A stretch of DNA of 64,000 nucleotides, taken from NCBI RefSeq assembly GCF_019967995.1, contig NZ_CP065377.1, forward strand, positions 2,294,001 to 2,358,000, read 5' to 3'. How positions within the stretch are numbered: the stretch's first letter is position 1; each line of letters begins with the position of its first letter. Of the stretch, positions 7,081 to 15,814 are shown one piece after another. The notes beneath the pieces were generated by a model. The model was not told where the DNA came from, did not search any database, and saw nothing but the letters and a program-made list of their open reading frames with translations. The position numbers were made by a program, and so were the translations under genes. The stretch comes from Faecalibacterium prausnitzii (lineage in GTDB: Bacteria; Bacillota; Clostridia; Oscillospirales; Ruminococcaceae).

Positions 7081-8843
7081 CCACGAAAAAGCTCACAAAA
7101 TGGCTGGCACTGTATCTGCCTTATATTTTGCTGGGGCTTGTGGCAACCAACTTCGGTGAAGCGTGGCGGCTTGCCGAGGGCAAGGAACTGGGCGATAAGA
7201 TCATGTCCATGATGGGCACCATCCCGGTGGCATTTGCAAACCCTCTGCCCAGCCTGTATCCGCTGGATTTGCTGGTAGGTTTGTGCTGCGGCGCAGGGTT
7301 ACGGCTGGCGGTTTATCTGCGTGGCAAAAATGCCAAGAAGTACCGCCACGGCATGGAATACGGCTCTGCCCGGTGGGGCACTCCGAAAGATATTGAGCCG
7401 TTCATGGCTCCCAAGTTTGCCGACAACATCATCCTGACCAAAACAGAACGGTTGATGATGAGCAACCGTCCGCCGGATCCCAAGAATGCCCGGAACAAAA
7501 ATGTGCTGGTGGTGGGCGGCTCCGGCAGCGGCAAGACTCGGTTTTGGCTCAAGCCCAACCTTTTACAATGTCACAGTTCCTATGTGGTTACTGACCCGAA
7601 AGGTAGTATCGTGGTCGAGTGTGGGAACGCACTTCTGAAAAACGGCTACAAGGTCAGGATTCTGAACACCATCAACTTCAAAAAGTCGATGCACTACAAC
7701 CCCTTCGCCTATGTCCACAGCGAAAAGGATATTCTGAAACTGGTCACGACCCTGATGACCAACACCAAGGGTGAAGGGTCCGGCGGGGACCCATTTTGGG
7801 AGAAATCGGAGCGTCTTTTGCTTACTGCCCTGATCGCTTATCTGCATTATGAAGCCCCGGTGGAGGAGCAGAATTTTGCAACACTGTTGGAAATGCTCAA
7901 CACCATGCAGGTGCTGGAGGACGACGAGGAATACCAGAATCCGGTGGACTTGCTGTTTGAGGAACTGGGCAAGAAAAAGCCCAATTCCTTCGCAGTGCGC
8001 CAGTACAAGCTCTACAAATTAGCTGCCGGCAAAACGGCAAAATCCATCCTCATTTCCTGCGGTGCCCGGCTTGCGCCCTTCGATATCCAAGAGCTGCGTA
8101 ACCTTACCATGTACGATGAGCTGGCGTTAGATACGCTGGGCGATAAGAAAACGGCGTTGTTCCTCATCATGTCGGACACGGATTCCACCTTTAACTTTCT
8201 CATCAGCATGGTTTACACCCAGCTTTTCAATCTGCTCTGTGACAAGGCAGACGATGTGTACGGCGGAAAGCTGCCCATCCATGTACGCTGTCTGATCGAC
8301 GAGTGTGCCAACATCGGGCAGATTCCCAATCTGGAAAAGCTGGTGGCGACCATTCGCAGCCGTGAGATCTCCGCTTGCCTTGTTTTGCAGGCGAGAAGTC
8401 AGTTGAAAGCCATCTACAAGGACAATGCGGACACCATCATCGGCAATATGGACAGTCAGATTTTTCTCGGCGGCTCCGAACCCACCACCCTAAAAGACCT
8501 GTCTGAAATGCTGGGAAAAGAAACGATTGATGCGTTCAACACCTCGGACACCCGTGGAAACAGCCCCAGCTACGGCACTACCTTCCAAAAGATGGGGCAC
8601 GAATTGTTGAGCCGGGACGAGCTGGCGGTGCTGGACGGCGGCAAGTGTATTTTGCAGCTGCGAGGTGTGCGCCCCTTTCTTTCGGACAAGTACGACCTGA
8701 CCCAGCACCCCAACTACAAGCTGACCTCCGACTACGACCCCAAAAACACCTTCGATATTGAAAAATATCTGAACCGCAAAGAAAAGATCCACCCCGGTGA
8801 TGAGTTCATCGTGGTGGACGCTGATTCGCTCCCGTCTGCCTGA
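7077..8843 (+). CDS. virD4: VirD4-like type IV coupling protein
   Basis: A 588-aa membrane ATPase that links the relaxosome to the mating channel. Two N-terminal transmembrane helices lie at about residues 9-25 and 63-82. Walker A is VVGGSGSGKTRFW (about 144-156), followed by YVVTDPKGSI; Walker B is CLIDECANIGQIPNLEKL (about 404-421). A C-terminal QIFLGGSEPTTLKDLSEMLG segment is typical of TraG/VirD4. Length is normal for the Tn1549/CD1115 group. Start ATG overlaps pcfB. Confidence 0.93.
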   Translation: MTTKKLTKWLALYLPYILLGLVATNFGEAWRLAEGKELGDKIMSMMGTIPVAFANPLPSLYPLDLLVGLCCGAGLRLAVYLRGKNAKKYRHGMEYGSARWGTPKDIEPFMAPKFADNIILTKTERLMMSNRPPDPKNARNKNVLVVGGSGSGKTRFWLKPNLLQCHSSYVVTDPKGSIVVECGNALLKNGYKVRILNTINFKKSMHYNPFAYVHSEKDILKLVTTLMTNTKGEGSGGDPFWEKSERLLLTALIAYLHYEAPVEEQNFATLLEMLNTMQVLEDDEEYQNPVDLLFEELGKKKPNSFAVRQYKLYKLAAGKTAKSILISCGARLAPFDIQELRNLTMYDELALDTLGDKKTALFLIMSDTDSTFNFLISMVYTQLFNLLCDKADDVYGGKLPIHVRCLIDECANIGQIPNLEKLVATIRSREISACLVLQARSQLKAIYKDNADTIIGNMDSQIFLGGSEPTTLKDLSEMLGKETIDAFNTSDTRGNSPSYGTTFQKMGHELLSRDELAVLDGGKCILQLRGVRPFLSDKYDLTQHPNYKLTSDYDPKNTFDIEKYLNRKEKIHPGDEFIVVDADSLPSA

Positions 8844-8984
8844 CCCGGTAGGCGGTTTTATTTTACTCGGACCAGAGAGGTACACCAGCAAATCCACTTC
8901 TGCCGCAGTTCGTGGCTCAAAAATGTACGATTTCAGGTGTGTACGGACGGTCTACAATTTTTTCAAAATAAAGGAGAAACGATT

Positions 8985-9200
8985 ATGGAATTCTTTAACT
9001 CTGCTATCGAAGTTCTTCAGACTCTGGTTGTCGCTCTGGGTGCCGGTCTCGGCGTTTGGGGTGCTATCAATCTGCTGGAAGGTTACGGCAACGATAACCC
9101 CGGCTCCAAGTCTCAGGGCATGAAGCAGCTCATGGCTGGCGGCGGCGTTGCTCTGGTGGGCATCACCCTGATTCCTCTGCTGTCCGGTCTTTTCGGCTAA
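8985..9200 (+). CDS. Maff2-family small membrane protein
   Basis: A 71-aa protein with two hydrophobic helices (VLQTLVVALGAGLGVWGAINLL and LMAGGGVALVGITLIPLLSGLFG) joined by a polar loop EGYGNDNPGSKSQGMKQ. This is the Maff2 protein found before VirB6 in CD1108-type ICEs and resembles a VirB2/TrbC-like pilin subunit in size and topology. AAGGAGAAACGATT gives a strong start at 8985. A 141-bp gap after virD4 without a gene suggests separate expression; high glycine content and strong codon bias suggest abundant synthesis. Confidence 0.85.
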   Translation: MEFFNSAIEVLQTLVVALGAGLGVWGAINLLEGYGNDNPGSKSQGMKQLMAGGGVALVGITLIPLLSGLFG

Positions 9201-9206
9201 GAGCCG

Positions 9207-9235
9207 CAGGCGGGGTTTCCCGCCTGTACATACGC
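9207..9235 (+). repeat. Intergenic hairpin + TACATANNGC element, copy 1
   Basis: CAGGCGGG/CCCGCCTG stem, then TACATACGC, starting 7 nt after the Maff2 stop. One of five copies in the ICE (others at 15760, 19506, 29297, 55254). Confidence 0.7.
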
Positions 9236-9328
9236 AATCGCTCTATCTTAGCTGTGGATAACAGCCCTTATTATAATAGGAAGCGAATTGCAGACGAACA
9301 TCCACCCATCAGTGAAAGGCGGTGTCTT

Positions 9329-9397
9329 ATGCAGTTTTTGACCCACATTATTTTTCTCCTGAACCTTCTCAAGACCCTCATCAACCACTTCAGCTAA
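9329..9397 (+). CDS. Possible 22-aa hydrophobic peptide
   Basis: ATG to TAA encodes MQFLTHIIFLLNLLKTLINH plus two residues, preceded by AAAGGCGGTGTCTT, and ends 16 bp before virB6. Hydrophobic with a basic face. It may be a real small protein or simply an upstream ORF that couples virB6 translation. No homologue is known to me. Confidence 0.35.
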   Translation: MQFLTHIIFLLNLLKTLINHFS

Positions 9398-9413
9398 GGA
9401 CGGTGACTGCTGA

Positions 9414-10280
9414 ATGGAAACCGTTCTCAAAGCCATTGCCGACTGGATCAAAGGCATCCTGACGGCAGGCATTATGTCAAATCTCAGCGGGCTATTCGAT
9501 GATGTGAACACGCAGGTCGGCAATATCGCCCAGCAGGTGGGCACCAAGCCCTCCAGCTTTGAGCCGAGAGTGTTCGCCATGATCGAAGCCCTCTCCCGGA
9601 ACGTGGTGCTGCCCATTGCAGGCATCATCCTGACCTTCATCGCCTGTTATGAGTTGATCGAAATGATCACCCAGCACAACAACATGGCGCAGTTTGAGCC
9701 TGCCCTCATCATGCGCTGGATCTTTAAGACCGCTATTTCAGTCTGGCTCATCAGCAATACTTTCGACATCGTGATGGCAGTGTTCGACATCACCCAGAAG
9801 GTAGTGTCCGATTCCAGCGGCATCATTGCCGGAAATACCCGTGTCAACGACATTGGTTTGTCCATGCTGCAATCCAGCCTGATGCAGATGGATGTCGGCC
9901 CCCTGTTCGGGCTGTTTTTGCAGTCCTTCTTCATCGGCATTACCATGCGCATCCTGTCCATCGTGATTTTCGTCATCGTCTACGGAAGAATGATTGAAAT
10001 TTACTGCATGGTGAGCCTTGCGCCCATCCCCATGGCGACCTTCGGCAACCACGAGCAGAGCCACATGGGGCAGAACTATCTGAAATGCCTGTTTGCACTG
10101 GGTTTTCAGGGCTTTCTCATCCTCATCTGCGTGGCGATTTACGCCGTGCTGATACAGTCGGTAGCGATTTCCGGGGATGCCATCAACTCCATTTGGAGCA
10201 TTGTGGGCTACACCGTTCTGCTCTGTTTCAGCCTGTTCAAGACCAGCTCGGTGACGAAATCCGTCCTCGGAGCGCACTAA
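9414..10280 (+). CDS. VirB6/TrbL-like channel protein (CD1112 family)
   Basis: A 288-aa polytopic inner-membrane protein with about five to six hydrophobic helices (for example VVLPIAGIILTFIACYELI, LFGLFLQSFFIGITMRILSIVIFVIVY and GFQGFLILICVAIYAVLIQSVAI). The motif YGRMIEIYCMVSLAPIPMATFG is typical of Tn1549-type VirB6. It forms the membrane core of the mating channel with VirB4 and the NlpC/P60 protein. The gene starts at ATG 9414 and is followed 13 bp later by prgI. Confidence 0.85.
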   Translation: METVLKAIADWIKGILTAGIMSNLSGLFDDVNTQVGNIAQQVGTKPSSFEPRVFAMIEALSRNVVLPIAGIILTFIACYELIEMITQHNNMAQFEPALIMRWIFKTAISVWLISNTFDIVMAVFDITQKVVSDSSGIIAGNTRVNDIGLSMLQSSLMQMDVGPLFGLFLQSFFIGITMRILSIVIFVIVYGRMIEIYCMVSLAPIPMATFGNHEQSHMGQNYLKCLFALGFQGFLILICVAIYAVLIQSVAISGDAINSIWSIVGYTVLLCFSLFKTSSVTKSVLGAH

Positions 10281-10293
10281 AGGAGGTGTTTGA

Positions 10294-10659
10294 TTGGCTG
10301 CGTATATTTCCGTTCCCCGCGATTTGACCAAGGTCAAATCCAAAGTGGCGTTCAACCTGACCAAACGGCAGCTTGTCTGCTTTGGCACAGCGGCTCTCAT
10401 TGGAGTGCCGCTGTTTTTTGTTCTCCGGGATTCCGGCGGCAACACTGCTGCCACCCTCGGTATGATGGCGGTGATGCTGCCGGCGTTCTTCCTTGGGATG
10501 TACGAAAAGAACGGCCAGCCTTTGGAAAAGCTGCTGTCGTACTATGTGCAGTCCCGGTTTGTCCGCCCGAAGATCCGCCCCTACAAGACTAACAATTACT
10601 ATGCGATTTTGATGAAGGGAGGCATGACCCATGATCCCGTTTTGGAAAAAGACCGGTAA
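10294..10659 (+). CDS. prgI: PrgI-family membrane protein (VirB3-like)
   Basis: A 121-aa protein with a basic N-terminus (SVPRDLTKVKSKVAFNLTKRQL) and two adjacent transmembrane helices (LVCFGTAALIGVPLFFVL and AATLGMMAVMLPAFFLGMY). This is the PrgI pattern and the functional counterpart of VirB3. The start is TTG 10294, 6 nt after AAAGGAGG. The 3' end overlaps virB4 by 29 bp, as usual for this partner pair. Confidence 0.85.
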   Translation: MAAYISVPRDLTKVKSKVAFNLTKRQLVCFGTAALIGVPLFFVLRDSGGNTAATLGMMAVMLPAFFLGMYEKNGQPLEKLLSYYVQSRFVRPKIRPYKTNNYYAILMKGGMTHDPVLEKDR

Positions 10660-13024
10660 GCACAGCAAGCCGCAGTCTGCGCAGAAGCGCAGGCAGAACG
10701 CAAAGCCTGCTATGCCCCGAACCGCCCAGCAGTCCATCCCCATGCAGCGGATGTTTGAGGATGGCACCTGCAGGGTGAAGCCCAACTATTACACTCGTAC
10801 CATCCAGTATCAGGACATCAACTACCAGCTTGCCCAGCAGGAGGACAAGACCGCCATTTTCGAGGAATGGTGCAGTTTTCTGAATTTTTTCGATTCCAGC
10901 ATCAAATTTGAGCTGTCCTTTGTGAACATGGCAACCGACAGCACCGAGTTTGAAAAGAGCATCCGCATCCCGTTCCAGAAGGACGGCTTTGACGATGTGC
11001 GTGCGGAGTACAGCCAGATGCTGCGCCAGCAGCTTGCCAAGGGCAATAATGGTCTGACCAAGACCAAATTCATCACCTTTGGTGTGGAGGGCGAAAGCAT
11101 GGCGCAGGTCAAGCCCCGGCTCGACCACATCCAGAATGACCTGCTGAATAATTTTCATCGGCTGGGTGTGCAGGCAAAGCCCCTGAACGGTGCCCAGCGG
11201 CTGAAACTCATGCACGATATGTTCAACATGGACGGTGCAAGCAAGTTTCACTTTGACTGGAAAGACCTTGTGAAAAGCGGGCTTTCCGTGAAGGATGCCA
11301 TTGCGCCTACCGCCTTTGCGTTCAAGAACAGCCGCTCCTTCCAGATGGGAGGTATCTTTTGCGCCGCCAGCTTTCTGAGCATCACGGCATCCGACATCAG
11401 CGACCAGCTTTTGAAGGATTTTCTGGATATGGATTCTTCCCAGATCGTTACGATGCACATCCAGTCTGTTGACCAGAACAAAGCCATCAAGACGGTGAAG
11501 CGCACCATCACGGAACTGGACCGCAGCAAGATTGAGGAGCAGAAAAAAGCAATCCGTGCCGGATATGATATCGACATCATTCCGTCCGATTTGGCGACCT
11601 ACGGCAGAGATGCCAAAGCCCTGCTGAAAGAATTGCAGAGCCAGAACGAGCGGATGTTCCTCGTCACTTTTTTGGTGCTGAACACCGGCAGGACTGAACA
11701 GGAACTGGAAAACAATGTTTTTCAGGCATCCAGTATTGCACAGAAGCACAACTGCAACCTGTGCAGACTGGACTACCAACAGGAGCAGGGATTGATGAGC
11801 AGCCTGCCGCTGGCTGACTGCCAGATCGAAATCCAGCGGGGACTGACTACCAGCAGCACGGCAATCTTCATTCCGTTCACCACACAGGAACTGTACCAGT
11901 CCGGCAAAGAAAGCCTGTATTACGGCCTGAACGCCCTGTCCAACAACCTTATCATGGTGGACCGGAAGAAGCTGAAGAACCCAAACGGCCTGATCCTCGG
12001 CACTCCGGGAAGCGGCAAAAGTTTCTCGGCAAAGCGTGAAATCGCAAACGCTTTTTTGGTGACGGACGATGATATTATTGTGAACGATCCAGAGGGAGAG
12101 TATTCTCCTCTGGTGAATCGGCTGAAAGGTCAGGTCATCAAAATTTCGCCCAACAGTACCCAGTTCATCAATCCCATGGACATCAATGCCAACTACTCCG
12201 AGGAAGATAATCCCCTATCCCTGAAAGCTGACTTTATTCTTTCTTTGTGTGAACTGGTGGTGGGCGGCAAAGAAGGGCTGCTGCCGGTGGAGAAAACCGT
12301 CATCGACCGCTGTGTGCATCTGATCTACCGCAAATATTTTGCGAACCCCTGCCCGGAGAATATGCCCATCCTTGAGGACTTGTACAACGCCCTGCTTCAG
12401 CAGGACGAGAAGGAAGCCCACCACGTTGCCACCGCACTGGAAATCTATGTGAAAGGCTCCCTGAATCTGTTCAACCACCGCACCAATGCGAACGTCAATA
12501 ACCGCATCGTCTGCTATGACATCAAGGAGCTGGGCAAGCAGATGAAAAAGCTGGGAATGCTCATTGTGCAGGATCAGGTGTGGGGGCGTGTCACGGCAAA
12601 CCGCAGCAGCGGCAAGTCCACCCGGTATTATATGGACGAGATGCACCTTTTGCTGAAAGAGGAGCAGACCGCTGCCTATTCCGTGGAGATCTGGAAGCGT
12701 TTCCGCAAGTGGGGCGGTATTCCCACAGGGCTGACCCAGAACGTGAAAGACCTGCTTTCTTCCCGTGAGGTTGAGAATATTTTCGAGAACAGCGACATGA
12801 TCATCATGTTGAATCAGGCTGCGGGAGACCGCCAGATTCTCGCAAAGCAGCTCAACATCAGCCCTCATCAGCTTTCCTATGTGACCCACTCCGGCGAGGG
12901 CGAAGGGCTGCTGTTTTTCGGTAATGTCATTCTGCCGTTTGTGGACCGTTTCCCCACCGATCTGGAACTCTACCGCATTATGACCACCAAGTTGGGTGAA
13001 GTCTCGGAGGGCGCGCAGAAATGA
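10631..13024 (+). CDS. virB4: VirB4-like conjugation ATPase (CD1110 family)
   Basis: A 797-aa ATPase that powers assembly and operation of the mating channel. The N-terminal half is the VirB4 membrane-associated domain. Walker A is GTPGSGKS (residues 457-464), followed by the DDDIIVNDPEGEY signature; Walker B is RYYMDEMHLLL (about residue 665). The end GEGLLFFGNVILPFVDRFP is typical. It starts within prgI at ATG 10631 after GGGAGGCATGACCC, and its TGA overlaps the next ATG. Confidence 0.93.
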   Translation: MIPFWKKTGKHSKPQSAQKRRQNAKPAMPRTAQQSIPMQRMFEDGTCRVKPNYYTRTIQYQDINYQLAQQEDKTAIFEEWCSFLNFFDSSIKFELSFVNMATDSTEFEKSIRIPFQKDGFDDVRAEYSQMLRQQLAKGNNGLTKTKFITFGVEGESMAQVKPRLDHIQNDLLNNFHRLGVQAKPLNGAQRLKLMHDMFNMDGASKFHFDWKDLVKSGLSVKDAIAPTAFAFKNSRSFQMGGIFCAASFLSITASDISDQLLKDFLDMDSSQIVTMHIQSVDQNKAIKTVKRTITELDRSKIEEQKKAIRAGYDIDIIPSDLATYGRDAKALLKELQSQNERMFLVTFLVLNTGRTEQELENNVFQASSIAQKHNCNLCRLDYQQEQGLMSSLPLADCQIEIQRGLTTSSTAIFIPFTTQELYQSGKESLYYGLNALSNNLIMVDRKKLKNPNGLILGTPGSGKSFSAKREIANAFLVTDDDIIVNDPEGEYSPLVNRLKGQVIKISPNSTQFINPMDINANYSEEDNPLSLKADFILSLCELVVGGKEGLLPVEKTVIDRCVHLIYRKYFANPCPENMPILEDLYNALLQQDEKEAHHVATALEIYVKGSLNLFNHRTNANVNNRIVCYDIKELGKQMKKLGMLIVQDQVWGRVTANRSSGKSTRYYMDEMHLLLKEEQTAAYSVEIWKRFRKWGGIPTGLTQNVKDLLSSREVENIFENSDMIIMLNQAAGDRQILAKQLNISPHQLSYVTHSGEGEGLLFFGNVILPFVDRFPTDLELYRIMTTKLGEVSEGAQK

Positions 13025-14754
13025 GTGAACCGAAGCTGAACATCAAAGAGGAAACGTCCGCCAAAAAGACCCGTTCACCCCCGAAAAAAGCCAAGGTGGA
13101 GCAGTCGGTGCCCAGAAAGAAAAAGCTGAAAACCGATGCGGAAAAGACCGCTGAAAAAGCCCAGCATCTGCGGTTTGGCAAGGCGGAACTGACCCCGGAC
13201 GAGCTGAGCCGGTTGAGCAAGGCGCAGAAGCGGGAGATGTACGCCGCCCATGCCGCCCGGTCTGCGGTGCACAGGGAGGTTGACCAGTACGAGGATGACA
13301 ATGTGGGCACGCAGGCGTTGAGCGAGGGCGAAAAAGCGGCAGGAAATATCCGGGATATTTCAAAAAGCCGCTATGCCCGGAAGCTCAAGAAGAAAGCCAA
13401 GATGCAGGGCAAGAAAGGCTCCAAAGCCGCTAAATCTTCCGCATCGGAGCCGACTGCGGCACAAGATGCAGGCGCATCCGGCACCGGCGAGGGCGGCTCC
13501 AACTGGCTTTCACGCTGGAAACAGCGGCAAGAAATCCACAAAAGCTACTATGCCGCCGCCCGTTCGGGCACGGCGGCGCAGACCGCAGGCGGCAAAGCGG
13601 CATCCAACGGTGCATCTGCCGCCCGGTCCAGCATGGAACAGGCGGTAGAAAAGGGCAAAACTGCCGTCAGCACTGCCGTGAAAGGGCTGGCGAATGCCGC
13701 CAAGAGCAACGCACACGTTCTGGTGATCGTGGGCGTTTTTCTTTTGCTCATCCTCATGGTGATGTCGGGCTTTTCCTCCTGCGGCATCCTCTTTTCGGGC
13801 GGTACACAGGTATCCGGGCAGACCATGTACTCTGCCGAGGACCGGGACATCCGGGGCGCAGAACAGGACTACAAGAAGCTGGAAAAGGAGCTGGATAAAA
13901 AGATCAAGCGCACTCCCACCGACCACCCCGGCTATAACGAGTACCAGTACCACCTCGACCCCATCGAGCACGACCCGTGGCAGCTCACTTCGTATTTGAC
14001 CACCTTGTATGACGATTATACCCGCAGCGAGGTACAGGGCAAATTGAAGGAGACCTTCAAAAAGCAGTATAAGCTGACCACATGGGTGGAGGTGCAGATA
14101 CGGTATAAGACCGTCTGGGTCATCAGCCCGGCAGGAATCCCGGTTCCCACGCAGGTGCCCTACGAGTACCGCATCTTCCACACCAAATTGGTGAACAAAG
14201 GACTGGAAGTCGTTATCCGGGAAGAATTGAATGCCGACCAATGGAAACGGTACGAGATCTTTCAGGACACGCTGGGTGGTCGGCCTTATCTGTTCAATGG
14301 CGGTCTGCCGTCCGGTGGTTCCGATGGCTCCGGTACACCGGGCATCAACTATCAGGTTCCGGCAGAAGCCCTGACGGATGAGGAATTTGCCGCCATCTAC
14401 AAGGAAGCCCAAAAGTATGTGGGCACGACCTATGTGTGGGGCGGCTCCACCCCGGAAACCGGGTTCGATTGCAGCGGCTATGTCTGCTGGGTCTACAACC
14501 AGAACGGCTATGATGTGGGGCGCACCACCGCCAACGGCCTGTGGAACAAGAGCCAGCACATTTCCGAAGCCGAAGCAAAGCCTGGCGACCTTGTTTTCTT
14601 CGATGGAACGTATGATACGCCGGGGAAAAGTCACGTTGGAATCTACCTCGGCAACGGCATGATGGTCAGTGCCGGAGACCCAATCAAGTACGCAAACATT
14701 CACTCGTCCTACTGGGAGAAGCATCTCGCCGGATTCGGACGGCTTTCAAAATGA
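13021..14754 (+). CDS. CD1108-type conjugal protein with NlpC/P60 peptidase domain
   Basis: A 577-aa protein with a long basic/alanine-rich cytoplasmic N-terminus (about 1-230), one transmembrane helix (about 231-253) and an external region. It ends in an NlpC/P60 cysteine peptidase: FDCSGYVCWVYN with Cys484, and SHVGIYLGNG with His538. It locally opens peptidoglycan so the mating channel can cross the wall, the VirB1/Orf14 role. Start overlaps virB4 by 4 bp. The N-terminal low-complexity part is consistent with a scaffold contact. Confidence 0.88.
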   Translation: MSEPKLNIKEETSAKKTRSPPKKAKVEQSVPRKKKLKTDAEKTAEKAQHLRFGKAELTPDELSRLSKAQKREMYAAHAARSAVHREVDQYEDDNVGTQALSEGEKAAGNIRDISKSRYARKLKKKAKMQGKKGSKAAKSSASEPTAAQDAGASGTGEGGSNWLSRWKQRQEIHKSYYAAARSGTAAQTAGGKAASNGASAARSSMEQAVEKGKTAVSTAVKGLANAAKSNAHVLVIVGVFLLLILMVMSGFSSCGILFSGGTQVSGQTMYSAEDRDIRGAEQDYKKLEKELDKKIKRTPTDHPGYNEYQYHLDPIEHDPWQLTSYLTTLYDDYTRSEVQGKLKETFKKQYKLTTWVEVQIRYKTVWVISPAGIPVPTQVPYEYRIFHTKLVNKGLEVVIREELNADQWKRYEIFQDTLGGRPYLFNGGLPSGGSDGSGTPGINYQVPAEALTDEEFAAIYKEAQKYVGTTYVWGGSTPETGFDCSGYVCWVYNQNGYDVGRTTANGLWNKSQHISEAEAKPGDLVFFDGTYDTPGKSHVGIYLGNGMMVSAGDPIKYANIHSSYWEKHLAGFGRLSK

Positions 14755-14768
14755 TTGGAGGAGTTACT

Positions 14769-15035
14769 ATGAGCGAAAAATCGGATAAGCTGCGGGCAAT
14801 GCTGGAAAAAGAGAAGGAGCGCCGCATCAAGCTGAACAACCGCATCGAGATTCTGGAACGACGCATTCAGGAGGAGGATTCCGCCGAGGTCAACGAGATG
14901 GTGCGGACTGCAAAGGTCACGCCGGAACAGCTTGCTGCCCTGCTGCGGCAGTCGGCAACCACCACCCCGACCCCGGCTGCGCTGTCTGCCGTGGGCGCAA
15001 CTTTTGAGAAGGAGGTTGATGCAGATGAAGATTAA
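14769..15035 (+). CDS. DUF4315-family protein
   Basis: An 88-aa highly charged helical protein (SDKLRAMLEKEKERRIKLNN followed by RIEILERRIQEED), a predicted coiled coil in its first 45 residues. It matches the DUF4315 gene that always sits between the NlpC/P60 and DUF4366 genes in these ICEs. ATG 14769 follows TTGGAGGAGTTACT. Function is unknown; the coiled coil suggests a binding partner in the transfer apparatus. Its 3' end overlaps the next gene. Confidence 0.78.
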   Translation: MSEKSDKLRAMLEKEKERRIKLNNRIEILERRIQEEDSAEVNEMVRTAKVTPEQLAALLRQSATTTPTPAALSAVGATFEKEVDADED

Positions 15036-15753
15036 GAAACTGGGCGCACTGCTGGTATCGGCGGTACTGTGCGCTGGCATGGCGGCTCCTGCCTTTGCCT
15101 TCGAGGGCGAAGCCGCCCCTGTGGAACAGCCTGTTTTGCCGGAGGTGATGGAAGATGTTGTTACCATCACGGATGAAACCTCCGGCGCACTGACCCCGGA
15201 GGGCAATCTGACACTGGTGGACGATTACCACACCAATTATTCGGATGGTTCCGGGCAGCAGTTCATCACGCTGGTATCGAAATCGGGTGCGACATTTTAT
15301 CTGGTAATCGACCGGAACAGTAAAGGCGCACAAACCGTACACTTTATGAACCTTGTGGACGAAGCCGACCTGCTGGCACTGATGGAGGAAGAAGATGCGG
15401 ATGCTTATACCGCCGAAAAGGAAGCGGCGGCGCAGGCGGAACAGGACAGGCTGAAAGCCGAGGAAGAAGCCAAGAAAGCCGCAGAAGAAGCGGCGGCATC
15501 CGGTACGGAACAGACTGGTGGCAACAAAGTTACGAAGTATGCCGCCACATTCTTAGGCGTTCTGGCTCTGGTCGGTCTGGCTGCTGGCGGCGGCATTTAC
15601 ACCTTTATGAAGCAGAAGCAGAAAAAGCAGGCTGAAAAAGAAGCTCTTGACCCCGATGCAAACTACACCGAGGACAAGGGCGATTTTGAGATTCCGACCG
15701 ATGTGCCGGACGAGGACGAAACCCCGGACGAGCAGGACACTGAACCCATCTGA
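15025..15753 (+). CDS. DUF4366-family exported membrane protein
   Basis: A 242-aa protein with an N-terminal signal peptide (MKIKKLGALLVSAVLCAGMA then APAFA), an external domain (residues about 30-125: TSGALTPEGNLTLVDDY, GQQFITLVSKSGATFYLVIDR), an alanine/glutamate-rich stalk, and a C-terminal transmembrane helix (AATFLGVLALVGLAAGGGIYTFM) with an acidic tail. It fits DUF4366. ATG 15025 is 9 nt from GGAGG; ATG 15019 is the alternative. It probably contributes to the surface part of the mating apparatus. Confidence 0.8.
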   Translation: MKIKKLGALLVSAVLCAGMAAPAFAFEGEAAPVEQPVLPEVMEDVVTITDETSGALTPEGNLTLVDDYHTNYSDGSGQQFITLVSKSGATFYLVIDRNSKGAQTVHFMNLVDEADLLALMEEEDADAYTAEKEAAAQAEQDRLKAEEEAKKAAEEAAASGTEQTGGNKVTKYAATFLGVLALVGLAAGGGIYTFMKQKQKKQAEKEALDPDANYTEDKGDFEIPTDVPDEDETPDEQDTEPI

Positions 15754-15759
15754 TTTCAA

Positions 15760-15787
15760 GGCGGCGTTTTGCCGCCCTACATATTGC
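15760..15787 (+). repeat. Intergenic hairpin + TACATANNGC element, copy 2
   Basis: GGCGGC-gtttt-GCCGCC, one base, then TACATATTGC, just after the DUF4366 stop. Confidence 0.7.
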
Positions 15788-15814
15788 AATCCGAAACAGA
15801 ATGGAGGGATTCTT

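Noticed and set aside
13510..14724. Long antisense open frame under the NlpC/P60 gene
   Set aside because: It is a GC-driven shadow: no ribosome-binding site, no family features, and the plus strand encodes a complete, motif-bearing protein.
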